DNA of 39,050 nucleotides from Flavobacteriales bacterium. Lineage in GTDB: Bacteria > Bacteroidota > Bacteroidia > Flavobacteriales > Flavobacteriaceae. Both the position numbers and the translations under genes were made by a program. Below, piece after piece: positions 26,531 through 35,769 of this stretch (its first letter is position 1; each line of letters opens with the position of its first letter). The notes beneath the pieces are model-generated. The model was not told the DNA's origin. It saw only the letters and a list, made by a program, of their open reading frames with translations, and did no database searches. The stretch spans positions 1 to 39,050 of the forward strand of contig QIJL01000029.1 of assembly GCA_003232435.1 (NCBI GenBank), read 5' to 3'.

Positions 26531-26761
26531 CATTGTTGTCCGGTAAAACCCTCCTACGGCAGGCAGGGACATAAGACCGCTTCGCTGTTAGAATAAAGAA
26601 CAAAGACGCGACCGTAACCAATTGATAGCCCGATTAGTAGTGATATATGAATTTTACATCCTATAATTTTCATTACATTATCCAAAAGCAAGCTGTCTTA
26701 TTTTAAAAACCTTTTAAACTTTACAATAGCAAGGCTTTAAAATTTTGATCGGACAACAATA
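26531..26761. mobile_element. IS remnant / MITE with 11-bp TIRs and 9-bp flanking direct repeat
   Basis: ATTGTTGTCCG (26532-26542) and CGGACAACAAT (26750-26760), flanked by ATTTATAAT at 26522-26530 and 26762-26770. Confidence 0.75.
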
Positions 26762-26785
26762 ATTTATAATTCCTAAAAAAAAAAT

Positions 26786-27529
26786 ATGATGCCAAAAAAA
26801 ATCGCGTTTTCATTTCTCTTTTTGGCTCTCGTTCAATTACAATTGAAGTCACAGAAAATAGATAATGCTTACAATTCCGAAACCCTTAAAATAGTCCCTA
26901 TTTCCGAGCATAGTTTCGTACACATTTCTTATTTAAATACTTCAGAATACGGAAAAGTACCTTGTAATGGTCTTGTTTATATAAGGAATAATCAAGCAGT
27001 TGTTTTTGACACGCCGACCAATCCCGAAGCATCAAAAGAATTATTAATGTGGCTGACCGAAAACAAAAAATCGAATGTTATAGCCGTAGTGATTAATCAT
27101 TTTCACGTCGATTGCCTAGGAGGCCTTGAAACTTTTCACGAATCAGGAATTGCTTCGTTTACCAACAATGAAACTATAAAATTGGCCAAGGAGGAGGGAG
27201 CAGTTGTTCCGCAAAACGGATTTGACCTGCAAAACGAATTAGAGGTCGGAGGGGAAAAAATCATCAACAGGCATTTTGGGGAGGCTCACACCATGGACAA
27301 CATTATAAGTTATATTCCCGATGAGGAATTAATCTTCGGCGGTTGTATGATAAAATCACTGAACGCCCAAAAAGGAAACCTCAACGACGCCAATGTTTCG
27401 GAATGGAGCAACACTGTACGCAAGATAAAAAAGCATTACCCGAATTTGAGGATCATCGTTCCCGGTCACGGAGCGCATGGAGACAAAAAATTATTAGATT
27501 ACACTATTAAACTTTTTAAGACCAATTGA
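26786..27529 (+). CDS. Subclass B1 metallo-beta-lactamase
   Basis: HFHVD (HxHxD), FGEAHTMDN (H196), LIFGGCMIKSL (C221), VPGHG (H263): full B1 zinc ligand set; signal peptide. Confidence 0.9.
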   Translation: MMPKKIAFSFLFLALVQLQLKSQKIDNAYNSETLKIVPISEHSFVHISYLNTSEYGKVPCNGLVYIRNNQAVVFDTPTNPEASKELLMWLTENKKSNVIAVVINHFHVDCLGGLETFHESGIASFTNNETIKLAKEEGAVVPQNGFDLQNELEVGGEKIINRHFGEAHTMDNIISYIPDEELIFGGCMIKSLNAQKGNLNDANVSEWSNTVRKIKKHYPNLRIIVPGHGAHGDKKLLDYTIKLFKTN

Positions 27530-27530
27530 C

Positions 27531-29156
27531 ATGAAAAAAGTATTCAAATTAGTTATTCCATTACTATTATTAATAGGATGTAACGAAAAGGTTGAAAAAG
27601 ATAAAGAAAGAATTCCGCCGGTAATTGCTCCTTTTTCAGATGTAGATACCTTGGCCATCAACGATTGGTGGAATCGTGCCGATAACCCTATTATCAATTT
27701 GAAGGTAAGTCGCGATAGTGTTGTCGCCTTCGGAATTTATACTGTTTCAAAAAACACTTTAAAACTAAGTGCCCAATTGTACCCGCTATTTCCTGAAGAA
27801 ACAAGGGAAGTCAGTTTGGAAGTAGAAGAAAATGGCGCATGGGAAGAACTACAAAAACAAAATGTGAACGATCTAGGGTGGTCGGCTTTATTCCGAATAG
27901 ATAATTGGGACGATTCCAAAGATGTGAAATACCGTATCCGTCATGGCGAAAAAGCCTTTTTTGAAGGACTTATCCGAAAAAATCCGAAGGGCAAAGAACA
28001 AATTTCGCTGGCGGCACTTTCGTGTAATTCAAATAAAGATAGGGGCATGCGTGAAAATTATGTGCGCAACATCAATCATCAAGATCCCGATCTGATATTC
28101 TTCGCAGGTGACCAATCGTATGATCATACCGAACATACGGCGGCGTGGTTGAAATTCGGACTCCAATTCAGAGAGACCTTTCGAAATCGGCCTGCTATTA
28201 CGATTCCTGATGATCACGATATCGGACAGGGGAATCTTTGGGGCGAAAATGGCAAGGTGTCAACGGTTTCCGGTAGTTCTGATGGGGGCTACACCTATCA
28301 TCATGAGTACGTAAAAATGGTCGAGCGATGTCAAACGGCACATTTGCCCGATCCCTACGACCCTACCCCTGTTAAACAAGGTATCAGCGTCTATTACACG
28401 AATTTACTATGGGGAGGTGCAGATTTTGCCATTTTAGAGGATCGGAAATTCAAATCAGGCCCTGCGGGTAAGATCCCGCAGCAAGGGCCGCGGCCAGATC
28501 ACATTAGAAACCCAGAGTACGACCCGGCGTCGATCGACTTGCCCGGGCTCAAACTTTTGGGTGATCGGCAATTGAGCTTCTTGGATGATTGGGGAAGCCA
28601 AAATTCAGATGCCCTAAAAGTCGTACTGTCACAAACCGGATTCTGTGGCGGCGCACATATTCATGGTAGTTTGGACAACCGATTACATGCCGACCTCGAT
28701 TCCAATGGCTGGCCGCAGACCGGTCGTAAAAAAGCTTTGGAATTGATTCAAAAAGCCGGAGCCGTGCATATCGCGGGCGATCAACATTTGGCAACCGTAA
28801 TCAAACAAGGTATCGATGATTTCGGTGACGGGCCTTGGTCTTTTGTCGTACCCGCCATTGTAAACGATTATTACAGCCGCTGGTGGTGGCCAGAAGATGA
28901 AAAAGCAGGGGCAAATCCCAATAAAAATACATCCTTGCCATGGACAGGGGATTATCTCGACGGCTTCAACAACAAAATAAGTATGATAGCCTACGTAAAT
29001 CCTGAAAGTGATTCAAAAGGCGGCGGGTACGGATTGATTCATTTTAACAAAAAAGGAAAAACAACAACTTTCGAATGCTGGCCTCGATATGTCGATGTTA
29101 CAAAAACCGATGCTGAACAATTCGAAGGTTGGCCGATGACGGTCTCGATGGAATAA
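27531..29156 (+). CDS. PhoD-like alkaline phosphatase/phosphodiesterase lipoprotein
   Basis: Lipobox LLIGC; FFAGDQSYDH, DDHDIGQGNLWGE, HIAGDQHLAT metallophosphatase motifs. Confidence 0.85.
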   Translation: MKKVFKLVIPLLLLIGCNEKVEKDKERIPPVIAPFSDVDTLAINDWWNRADNPIINLKVSRDSVVAFGIYTVSKNTLKLSAQLYPLFPEETREVSLEVEENGAWEELQKQNVNDLGWSALFRIDNWDDSKDVKYRIRHGEKAFFEGLIRKNPKGKEQISLAALSCNSNKDRGMRENYVRNINHQDPDLIFFAGDQSYDHTEHTAAWLKFGLQFRETFRNRPAITIPDDHDIGQGNLWGENGKVSTVSGSSDGGYTYHHEYVKMVERCQTAHLPDPYDPTPVKQGISVYYTNLLWGGADFAILEDRKFKSGPAGKIPQQGPRPDHIRNPEYDPASIDLPGLKLLGDRQLSFLDDWGSQNSDALKVVLSQTGFCGGAHIHGSLDNRLHADLDSNGWPQTGRKKALELIQKAGAVHIAGDQHLATVIKQGIDDFGDGPWSFVVPAIVNDYYSRWWWPEDEKAGANPNKNTSLPWTGDYLDGFNNKISMIAYVNPESDSKGGGYGLIHFNKKGKTTTFECWPRYVDVTKTDAEQFEGWPMTVSME

Positions 29157-29492
29157 CTACCCCTTCAAATCTAACTTTTCGGCGAAATAATCGCAAAAAT
29201 CTTTCATTGTAGCGGTCATTTTTTCGTCTTGGGTTGCCTTCATAAAAGTATCGGAGAGTGACACCAAAGTCTGATGAAAAAAGATTTTCATTTCGTCAAC
29301 GGGCATATCTTTTGTCCAAAGGTCGATTTTTAGCGATTCTTGGTTCTTGCTGTCCCAAACCGAAAGAAGCATGGCCTTTGCCTCTACATTATCGATACCA
29401 CCATCTTGGGCTGACCAGTTCAATTTTTCGGGAACCCGGTTTTTATCGAGACCAACGGTCAAGGTTATTTGCGATTCGTGCAGTTCTGCCAT
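29157..29492 (-). CDS. gldC: Gliding motility protein GldC
   Basis: 111 aa GldC-like sequence downstream of gldB. Confidence 0.9.
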   Translation of the reverse strand: MAELHESQITLTVGLDKNRVPEKLNWSAQDGGIDNVEAKAMLLSVWDSKNQESLKIDLWTKDMPVDEMKIFFHQTLVSLSDTFMKATQDEKMTATMKDFCDYFAEKLDLKG

Positions 29493-30478
29493 TACTTTTC
29501 TGGTTTGTAGTTCGACTTTCTGAAAATCTCTTCGGCCGGTACTTTTAATAATTGTTGAAGGGTCAAATCAGTTTTTTCCATATAGGCTCTGACGATCCGC
29601 CAACCCAAATATCTGCCGATTCTTGGTGGGGATTCATTGTCGATCAATTCCAATCCGAACTTTGAAAAAGGGCCGATGTCCAAAAATCTCGCTTCTAGTT
29701 TGTTGTCTGTACTGTACAATAATTCATGCTCTATAAAATAACGCCAAATCGGTTCCTCATTGGCCAGTGCCCAATCGTACTGGTCTTGAGAATAGCCGAT
29801 TTTTTGGGCATCAGTGGTCAGCGGCACCAATTTCTCCTTTAAGTAAAGTTCCTTCCCGTAATAGACTATTTTCGACAGAAAAGTACGTTCGGTGGGATAA
29901 TTCAAAACTTTGGTCGCAAAGGCCCCAGCGACATCACTGGTCATAAATTGTCTATCCAACCCGGCGGCTATGAATTTTTGCATCCCCTCGTAAAACTTAT
30001 GATCAGGGCCTAGATAATTGTCGAGACCTATAAGTAACAGGCTATCGGTCAAGATTATCCGATTTTGATAATCGACATTCGAAGTTACCGTAAGTACCTT
30101 TGGCCCGCCGATCTTCGGAAAGTAGTACTTGATATGTTTGAACAATAGTTCAAGATCGTTTTTTTCTTCTTCGAAATCGGGAAAAGCTTTCCCGACCTCA
30201 TCTAAAAGTTCTATTTGAATGGTGTCATCTAACTTTTGGATCCAGATACTATCCGGATATTGAGCCGGAAACAGATAGGGATACTTTCTTTTGATTTCAG
30301 GGAAACTTTCCGCCGTTGTCTTAGACAGTTCACGGTCGAATCGAAACACCTTTAAATCCATTGAGATTTTTTCCACATCTTCGATGACCTTATTTTCGTC
30401 ACCACAGGAAAAAACCATCAAACCGATTAAGAGTAGAAAGAAAATTCGCTTAAGCATATAAAGTATTTGTAAGTTCAC
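29492..30478 (-). CDS. gldB: Gliding motility lipoprotein GldB
   Basis: Lipobox VFSCG, GldB-like sequence, coupled to gldC. Confidence 0.92.
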   Translation of the reverse strand: MNLQILYMLKRIFFLLLIGLMVFSCGDENKVIEDVEKISMDLKVFRFDRELSKTTAESFPEIKRKYPYLFPAQYPDSIWIQKLDDTIQIELLDEVGKAFPDFEEEKNDLELLFKHIKYYFPKIGGPKVLTVTSNVDYQNRIILTDSLLLIGLDNYLGPDHKFYEGMQKFIAAGLDRQFMTSDVAGAFATKVLNYPTERTFLSKIVYYGKELYLKEKLVPLTTDAQKIGYSQDQYDWALANEEPIWRYFIEHELLYSTDNKLEARFLDIGPFSKFGLELIDNESPPRIGRYLGWRIVRAYMEKTDLTLQQLLKVPAEEIFRKSNYKPEK

Positions 30479-30514
30479 TTCAATATTAGGTTGCTACCCA
30501 TTATTTTTATCGCG

Positions 30515-30522
30515 CAAAGTTA
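30515..30522 (-). promoter_or_regulatory. TAACTTTG -7 type element upstream of gldB
   Basis: Perfect TAnnTTTG match on the minus strand, about 37 nt before the gldB start. Confidence 0.5.
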
Positions 30523-30533
30523 AATGAATTTCC

Positions 30534-31319
30534 ATGCAGACCGAAAAAGTTGTCGATCATATTGTAAAATGGTTAAGTGATTATGCCGCTAAAGCGGGAA
30601 TGAAAGGATTTACAATAGGTATTTCAGGAGGAATAGATTCTGCCGTTACCTCGACATTATGTGCCAAAACAGGTCTTGAACTACTTTGTCTCGAAATGCC
30701 CATTCATCAACATGCCCATCAAGTAGGAAGAGCGGTGAACCATATCGAATGGCTACAAGAGAATTTTGACAAAGTATCCCAAGAAAAAATAAATCTTACC
30801 CCCGTCTTTGATAGCTTTGTTTCCGCCTTGCCAAAAGTCGATGAAGACAGTCGTTTTTTAACATTGGCCAATGCAAGGGCCCGGCTAAGAATGACAACGC
30901 TATACTATTTCGCCGGGCTCGAAAAGTATTTAGTCGCGGGAACAGGCAACAAGGTTGAAGACTTCGGTGTAGGGTTCTATACCAAATATGGAGATGGCGG
31001 AGTCGACCTAAGTCCTATCGCAGATCTTTTAAAGAGTGAAGTTTACGAAATTGCCAGATTCTTGGGTATAAATCAAGAAACTATAGATGCGGCGCCCACC
31101 GATGGCCTATGGGCCGACAACCGTTCAGACGAAGATCAAATAGGTGCTACGTACCCCGAATTGGAGTGGGCCATGCAGATGCAAGATGAAGGAAAAACAG
31201 AAAATGATTTTTCAGGTAGAAGAAAAGAGGTTTTTCTTATATTTAGAAAATTCAATTCTGCAAACCGTCACAAGATGGTTCCGATACCGATTTGCGAAAT
31301 TCCTATCGAGTTAAAGTGA
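30534..31319 (+). CDS. nadE: NAD(+) synthase
   Basis: GISGGIDSAVTSTL P-loop; GTGNKVEDFGVGFYTKYGDGGVDLSPIADL. Confidence 0.96.
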   Translation: MQTEKVVDHIVKWLSDYAAKAGMKGFTIGISGGIDSAVTSTLCAKTGLELLCLEMPIHQHAHQVGRAVNHIEWLQENFDKVSQEKINLTPVFDSFVSALPKVDEDSRFLTLANARARLRMTTLYYFAGLEKYLVAGTGNKVEDFGVGFYTKYGDGGVDLSPIADLLKSEVYEIARFLGINQETIDAAPTDGLWADNRSDEDQIGATYPELEWAMQMQDEGKTENDFSGRRKEVFLIFRKFNSANRHKMVPIPICEIPIELK

Positions 31320-31486
31320 CCACTCAACTGGATTTCAGGTAAGTAAAACGAAAATAATTACATAAATAAGGCATTTTAAGAAAAAAGTTAGACTTTTGTT
31401 TACCAAAATAGATAATTAAACCTTACATTGCATGTCAGTATTTGTATACATGTCCAATGTCTAAATTATCTCAAAAACATATCAAA

Positions 31487-32116
31487 ATGATCAAAGTATT
31501 AATTGCGGACAATCACCCGGTCGTGAGAACGGGCGTAAGAAGTGTTTTGGAATCCGCTAATGGTTTTCAAGTTGTAGATGATGTAGCGACCACCGGAGAA
31601 CTTTTTGAAAGGCTTGAAAAGCTGACACCAGATGTCGTGATGCTTGAGATGGACATTCCTGAGATCAATGGTATTGCCGCGCTTCGTAAGATCAAGAAAT
31701 CGTTTCCTGATGTAAAGGTACTTATGTACAGCGGTCAATCTGAAGATGTTTATGCGTTGAGCTCAATTAGAGCTGGTGCCTTTGGTTACCTTGCAAAAAC
31801 TTCAGAATTAGAGTATATTGTTTCGGCCGTGAAAAAAGTTGCTGAAGGCAATATGTTCATTACCAACGAACTTGCACAACGTTTGGCCTTCGATGAGGGT
31901 ACACAAAAGCCAAGAAGATTCTTCAGAAAACTTTCAACTCGAGAAGTAGAAGTATTAAAATTATTGGCAAGCGGAAAACGTAATAAAGATGTGGCTATAG
32001 GTCTTAACTTAAATGAAAAGACGGTTAGCACATACAAAGCACGTTTGATGAAGAAATTAAATGTAGACAATATGGTTGATCTTTTGCAGCAAGCAAAAGC
32101 TCTTGAGTTATATTAA
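31487..32116 (+). CDS. NarL/FixJ-family response regulator
   Basis: REC domain (MIKVLIADNHPVVRTGV) and LuxR HTH (LSTREVEVLKLLASGKRNKDVAIGLNLNEKTVSTYKARLMKKL). Confidence 0.93.
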   Translation: MIKVLIADNHPVVRTGVRSVLESANGFQVVDDVATTGELFERLEKLTPDVVMLEMDIPEINGIAALRKIKKSFPDVKVLMYSGQSEDVYALSSIRAGAFGYLAKTSELEYIVSAVKKVAEGNMFITNELAQRLAFDEGTQKPRRFFRKLSTREVEVLKLLASGKRNKDVAIGLNLNEKTVSTYKARLMKKLNVDNMVDLLQQAKALELY

Positions 32117-32142
32117 ACTAAGAATACCACGCCAAAAACATA

Positions 32143-32165
32143 AAACCCAGGCAATGCTTGGGTTT
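32143..32165. terminator. Hairpin between convergent response regulator gene and dnaG
   Basis: AAACCCAGGCAATGCTTGGGTTT followed by T-rich tract. Confidence 0.75.
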
Positions 32166-32172
32166 CTTGTTT

Positions 32173-34182
32173 TTAATGAACTTTTTGTTCAAAATGTTTG
32201 ATAACCAGTCCATTTCTTTCCGCCAATTTGACCTTCAAACCATTGAATTCCATGGAATTTTCCAATTGCTCTTTCGTTGCAATTCCCTTTTCTTCATTAT
32301 TTAAAGATTCATTTGCTATTCCAGTAAGTAAGTCATCGATCAACTTCAACCTTATGGAAGTAATTGTCTGAGAAACTCTTAAAACAATATCTTCATTTTT
32401 TTTCTTCACAAATATTTCCCTTCGTTTCCAATCATGAAGTTCATACTTGTTTTCACTCATATCTAAATTCACCACAATTTGTGAAATATTCTGCGGAATT
32501 TTGTTAATCCAATCAATAAAGCTAAAGTTTTCGCCAGCTATTAGTTCATTTATTAAAAGACTATAAACTGATCTGAAAACTTCATTGGCAAATTCTATTT
32601 CATCTTCTTGCAAATCAAGGTAAATCTTCTCGGCCACTTTTCTATCACTTTCTTTTTTTACCATTATTAGGTCCCCATTCTCATCTTGCTCTTGATACAA
32701 TTCTAAAAATTGCACTTTGTTCATTCCAAACTGAAGAAGAATTTTTAGAATTTCCTTTTCATGAATATCATGAATATTTACATGTTCAATTATATTGTCA
32801 TCCTTTACAATTTCAAAGGCCTTTTGGTCTTGCCGGGCTTTTTTACTTTGGTCCGCTTGTGCTTTCTTTCCGATCTGCGCCAAAGTGTTGAAAAGTACTT
32901 CCTCGGAAACATTCATGATGCGGGCACATTCCTGTATGTAGATTTCTTTCTTGATGCGATCGGGAATTTTGGCAATACTATTGACAATGTCTCGCACCGT
33001 ATCCGCCCGTTTTATAGGATCATCGGAAGCTTCCTTCAGCAACAACGAAGCCTTGAACTGAATAAAGTCTTTTGCATTTTCCTCTAAATAAAGAACAACA
33101 TCTTCATATTCGTTGTTCTTTGCGAAACTATCGGGATCCTCACCTTCAGGAAAAGCACATACCTTGACGTTCATACCTTGTTCTAAGATCAGGTCTATCC
33201 CCCGTATAGAAGCCCGCAAACCAGCGGCATCTCCATCGAAAAGCACCGTAATGTTTTTTGTAAGCCGATTGATCAACCGAATCTGATCGGGTGTCAATGC
33301 CGTACCACTTGATGAAACCACGTTGTGTATTCCCCTTTGATAAAGCTGTATGACATCGGTATAACCTTCGACCAAATAACAATTGTCTTCTTTGGCAATT
33401 GCCTGTTTCGCATAATAAATGCCGTAGAGCACCTTACTCTTATGGTAGATATCGCTTTCAGGGGAATTAAGATATTTCGCGGCCTTTTTATCATTCGTCA
33501 AGATTCGCCCACCAAAGCCCAATACCCTACCGCTCATCGAGTGGATAGGAAACATCACGCGCCCCTTGAACCTATCGAATCTTCTGTTTTTGCTAGAATC
33601 AGAAGCATCTTCTTTGACAATGGTCAGTCCGGTTTTTTGAAGATAGTCAAGCTGGTATCCTTTTTCGATGGCTGCGTTCGTGAAACCATCCCATTGATCA
33701 AGACAATACCCCAAGCCGAATTTTTTTATCGTTTCAACAGTAAAACCCCGTTCCTTAAAATAGGTCAGTGCTATTGCTTTACCAGGTTCAGAATCCCAGA
33801 GAATATCCTGAAAATATTTTTGTGCGTATTCCGAAACCAGATACATGCTTTCGCGTTCGTCGGCTTCCGCTTTTTCTTCATCCGTCCGCTCGGTTTCTTC
33901 TATCTCTATATTATACTTTTTGGCAAGATATTTTATGGCTTCGGGGTAGGTAAAATGTTCATGTTCCATCAAAAAGGCCACAATATTTCCACCTTTGCCA
34001 CTGCTGAAATCCTTCCAGATCTGCTTTACCGGAGACACCATAAAGCTCGGTGTTCTCTCATCGCTAAACGGACTCAATCCCTTAAAATTCGACCCTGATT
34101 TCTTCAACTGTACAAAATCGCCGATGACCTCCTCGACACGGGCGGTCTCATATACTTGATCTATGGTAGATTTTGATATCAA
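32173..34182 (-). CDS. dnaG: DNA primase DnaG (CHC2-type zinc ligands absent)
   Basis: SPFSDERTPSFMVSP, VEGYTDVIQLYQRGIHNVVSSSGTALT TOPRIM, LFDGDAAGLRAS. Confidence 0.96.
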   Translation of the reverse strand: MISKSTIDQVYETARVEEVIGDFVQLKKSGSNFKGLSPFSDERTPSFMVSPVKQIWKDFSSGKGGNIVAFLMEHEHFTYPEAIKYLAKKYNIEIEETERTDEEKAEADERESMYLVSEYAQKYFQDILWDSEPGKAIALTYFKERGFTVETIKKFGLGYCLDQWDGFTNAAIEKGYQLDYLQKTGLTIVKEDASDSSKNRRFDRFKGRVMFPIHSMSGRVLGFGGRILTNDKKAAKYLNSPESDIYHKSKVLYGIYYAKQAIAKEDNCYLVEGYTDVIQLYQRGIHNVVSSSGTALTPDQIRLINRLTKNITVLFDGDAAGLRASIRGIDLILEQGMNVKVCAFPEGEDPDSFAKNNEYEDVVLYLEENAKDFIQFKASLLLKEASDDPIKRADTVRDIVNSIAKIPDRIKKEIYIQECARIMNVSEEVLFNTLAQIGKKAQADQSKKARQDQKAFEIVKDDNIIEHVNIHDIHEKEILKILLQFGMNKVQFLELYQEQDENGDLIMVKKESDRKVAEKIYLDLQEDEIEFANEVFRSVYSLLINELIAGENFSFIDWINKIPQNISQIVVNLDMSENKYELHDWKRREIFVKKKNEDIVLRVSQTITSIRLKLIDDLLTGIANESLNNEEKGIATKEQLENSMEFNGLKVKLAERNGLVIKHFEQKVH

Positions 34183-34308
34183 AACGGATAAATATTCTGT
34201 TTACGCTGCGAAACGAACAATATCGCAAAGATATTCGATATAAAGAAATGGAGTTTTAAATCTTTTATATGCCAATGAACTTTCTGTTCCCTGTCCTACT
34301 AAAAAGTA

Positions 34309-34378
34309 CTATGGTGTTCCCTCTCCCTCGGGGGAATGCCATCTTCTAGGGCATGACCCTTGGGTGAGGGGTTACCCT
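34309..34378. repeat. REP-like imperfect palindrome
   Basis: CCCTCTCCCTCGGGGGAATGCC..AGGGCATGACCCTTGGGTGAGGGG inverted arms. Confidence 0.45.
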
Positions 34379-34531
34379 ATTTTCAGGGATGCAATTTTCA
34401 CCGTAGTCAGGGTTCTACAATGTATGATTTTGAAGCAACTTTGTATCATCAAATCAATCTAGTCGACCTCGCTCGGCGAAAAAGAGTTTTAACAGTTGCC
34501 GAAACTTGTTCAGCACAAAAAAACTATTATT

Positions 34532-34957
34532 ATGATCTGGGGAATTACATTGATCTTATTGAGCCTTATCGCAGTACCATCATTGATACTGTCTAAAAAA
34601 CCAAACGCCAAAGAACTCTTGGAAAAGGTGGAGCCATACCAAGGTTGGCTCGGAATCGTTTTCTGCTTTTGGGGCGTGTGGGGAATTATTTCCTCAATTC
34701 TTAACGTCGGCTGGTTAAGCTCTTTTCCGATTTGGTGGATTACACTATTAGCTGGCAACATTGTTTCAGCTACTTTGGGCTTTATGTTAGGCTCTGGCTT
34801 GATAAACAAGCTTTTTTTATCAAAAAACGACGTTGCCAAGGCAAGGGCCGAGGAGCTACGGACTAAGATCGCACCAAAACAAGGTAAACTCGGCATATTG
34901 GGTCTTATCGTCGGAATCTGGATGATCGTTGCCTCTTTTTTATATACCATCGCATAA
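34532..34957 (+). CDS. Small integral membrane protein with internal duplication
   Basis: Several TM segments; repeated motif [26 protein letters not shown] / [27 protein letters not shown]. Confidence 0.65.
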   Translation: MIWGITLILLSLIAVPSLILSKKPNAKELLEKVEPYQGWLGIVFCFWGVWGIISSILNVGWLSSFPIWWITLLAGNIVSATLGFMLGSGLINKLFLSKNDVAKARAEELRTKIAPKQGKLGILGLIVGIWMIVASFLYTIA

Positions 34958-35038
34958 GTTTTGCCCTAAACGAACGTTAAAACAGTAACTATCAACAAAC
35001 AGACCCTGAAATTAATTCAGGGTGAAAAATCAAAAATC

Positions 35039-35650
35039 ATGAAAAATCTATTTCTAAGTTTCGCTTTCGCCTTAACCACTATGGGTCTTTTCGCCCAAGG
35101 CAATCAAAACACCATTTCTGTCGGTGGAGTTCACAAATATAGCATAGCACCAGAATACAAGGCCAATATGATCATCAGTATGAGCAATGTCTATTACGAT
35201 GCCGAGACTATGACCTTTTCGTCTATTAAATCAGGTTATCTTGATAAATTGGCCAAAGTGGGGATCAGCAGCGATCGCTTGACCGAAAACGAATTGCAAT
35301 ACTTACTTTCCGGTTATGATAAGGAAGGAACGGTTTTGACTTTCGTTACCAAGTCGTTAGATGAAATGAATAAATTTCTTAAGGTCAAATCAGTGGGAGT
35401 TACAAAGTCAGATACAAATCTCGTTGTTGAGATGACAGATGCCCAAATGGCCGAATATGCCAAGATGGCTTATGAAAACGCAAAACAAAAAGCAGAGGCC
35501 TTGGCCAAGAAGATCGGAAGAACCATCGGAAAAGCTACTTCCATCAGTGACTCGAACAGCAATAAAATTTACGATTCGATGTACTATGGCTACGGAAACT
35601 CATTTGATTCAAAAGAATATCATATTTCGGTATCCTTCGAATTGTTATAA
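35039..35650 (+). CDS. SIMPL (DUF541)-like exported protein
   Basis: Signal peptide; ISVGGVHKYSIAPEYKANM...AYENAKQKAEALAKKIGRTIGKATSISD. Confidence 0.7.
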   Translation: MKNLFLSFAFALTTMGLFAQGNQNTISVGGVHKYSIAPEYKANMIISMSNVYYDAETMTFSSIKSGYLDKLAKVGISSDRLTENELQYLLSGYDKEGTVLTFVTKSLDEMNKFLKVKSVGVTKSDTNLVVEMTDAQMAEYAKMAYENAKQKAEALAKKIGRTIGKATSISDSNSNKIYDSMYYGYGNSFDSKEYHISVSFELL

Positions 35651-35676
35651 TAATCTTTAGTTGGTTGTTTATTGAG

Positions 35677-35735
35677 AGAGCCTTGTTTGCCCAAGAAATA
35701 TGTCCATGTTACTTAACGGCACACAACAAGGCTCT
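35677..35735 (+). terminator. Long-loop hairpin between the SIMPL-like paralogs
   Basis: AGAGCCTTGTT (35677-35687) / AACAAGGCTCT (35725-35735), 11-bp perfect stem, 37-nt loop, followed by TCTTAAAT. Confidence 0.45.
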
Positions 35736-35769
35736 TCTTAAATAATCTGCCCAAAATAAATACCATACC

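Noticed and set aside
33325-34098. 257-aa plus-strand ORF opposite dnaG
   Set aside because: Antisense to conserved primase coding sequence, no recognisable domain or start signal.
34360-34596. 78-aa ORF overlapping the membrane protein start
   Set aside because: Begins in REP-like sequence, no homology recognised, different frame from the better-supported gene.
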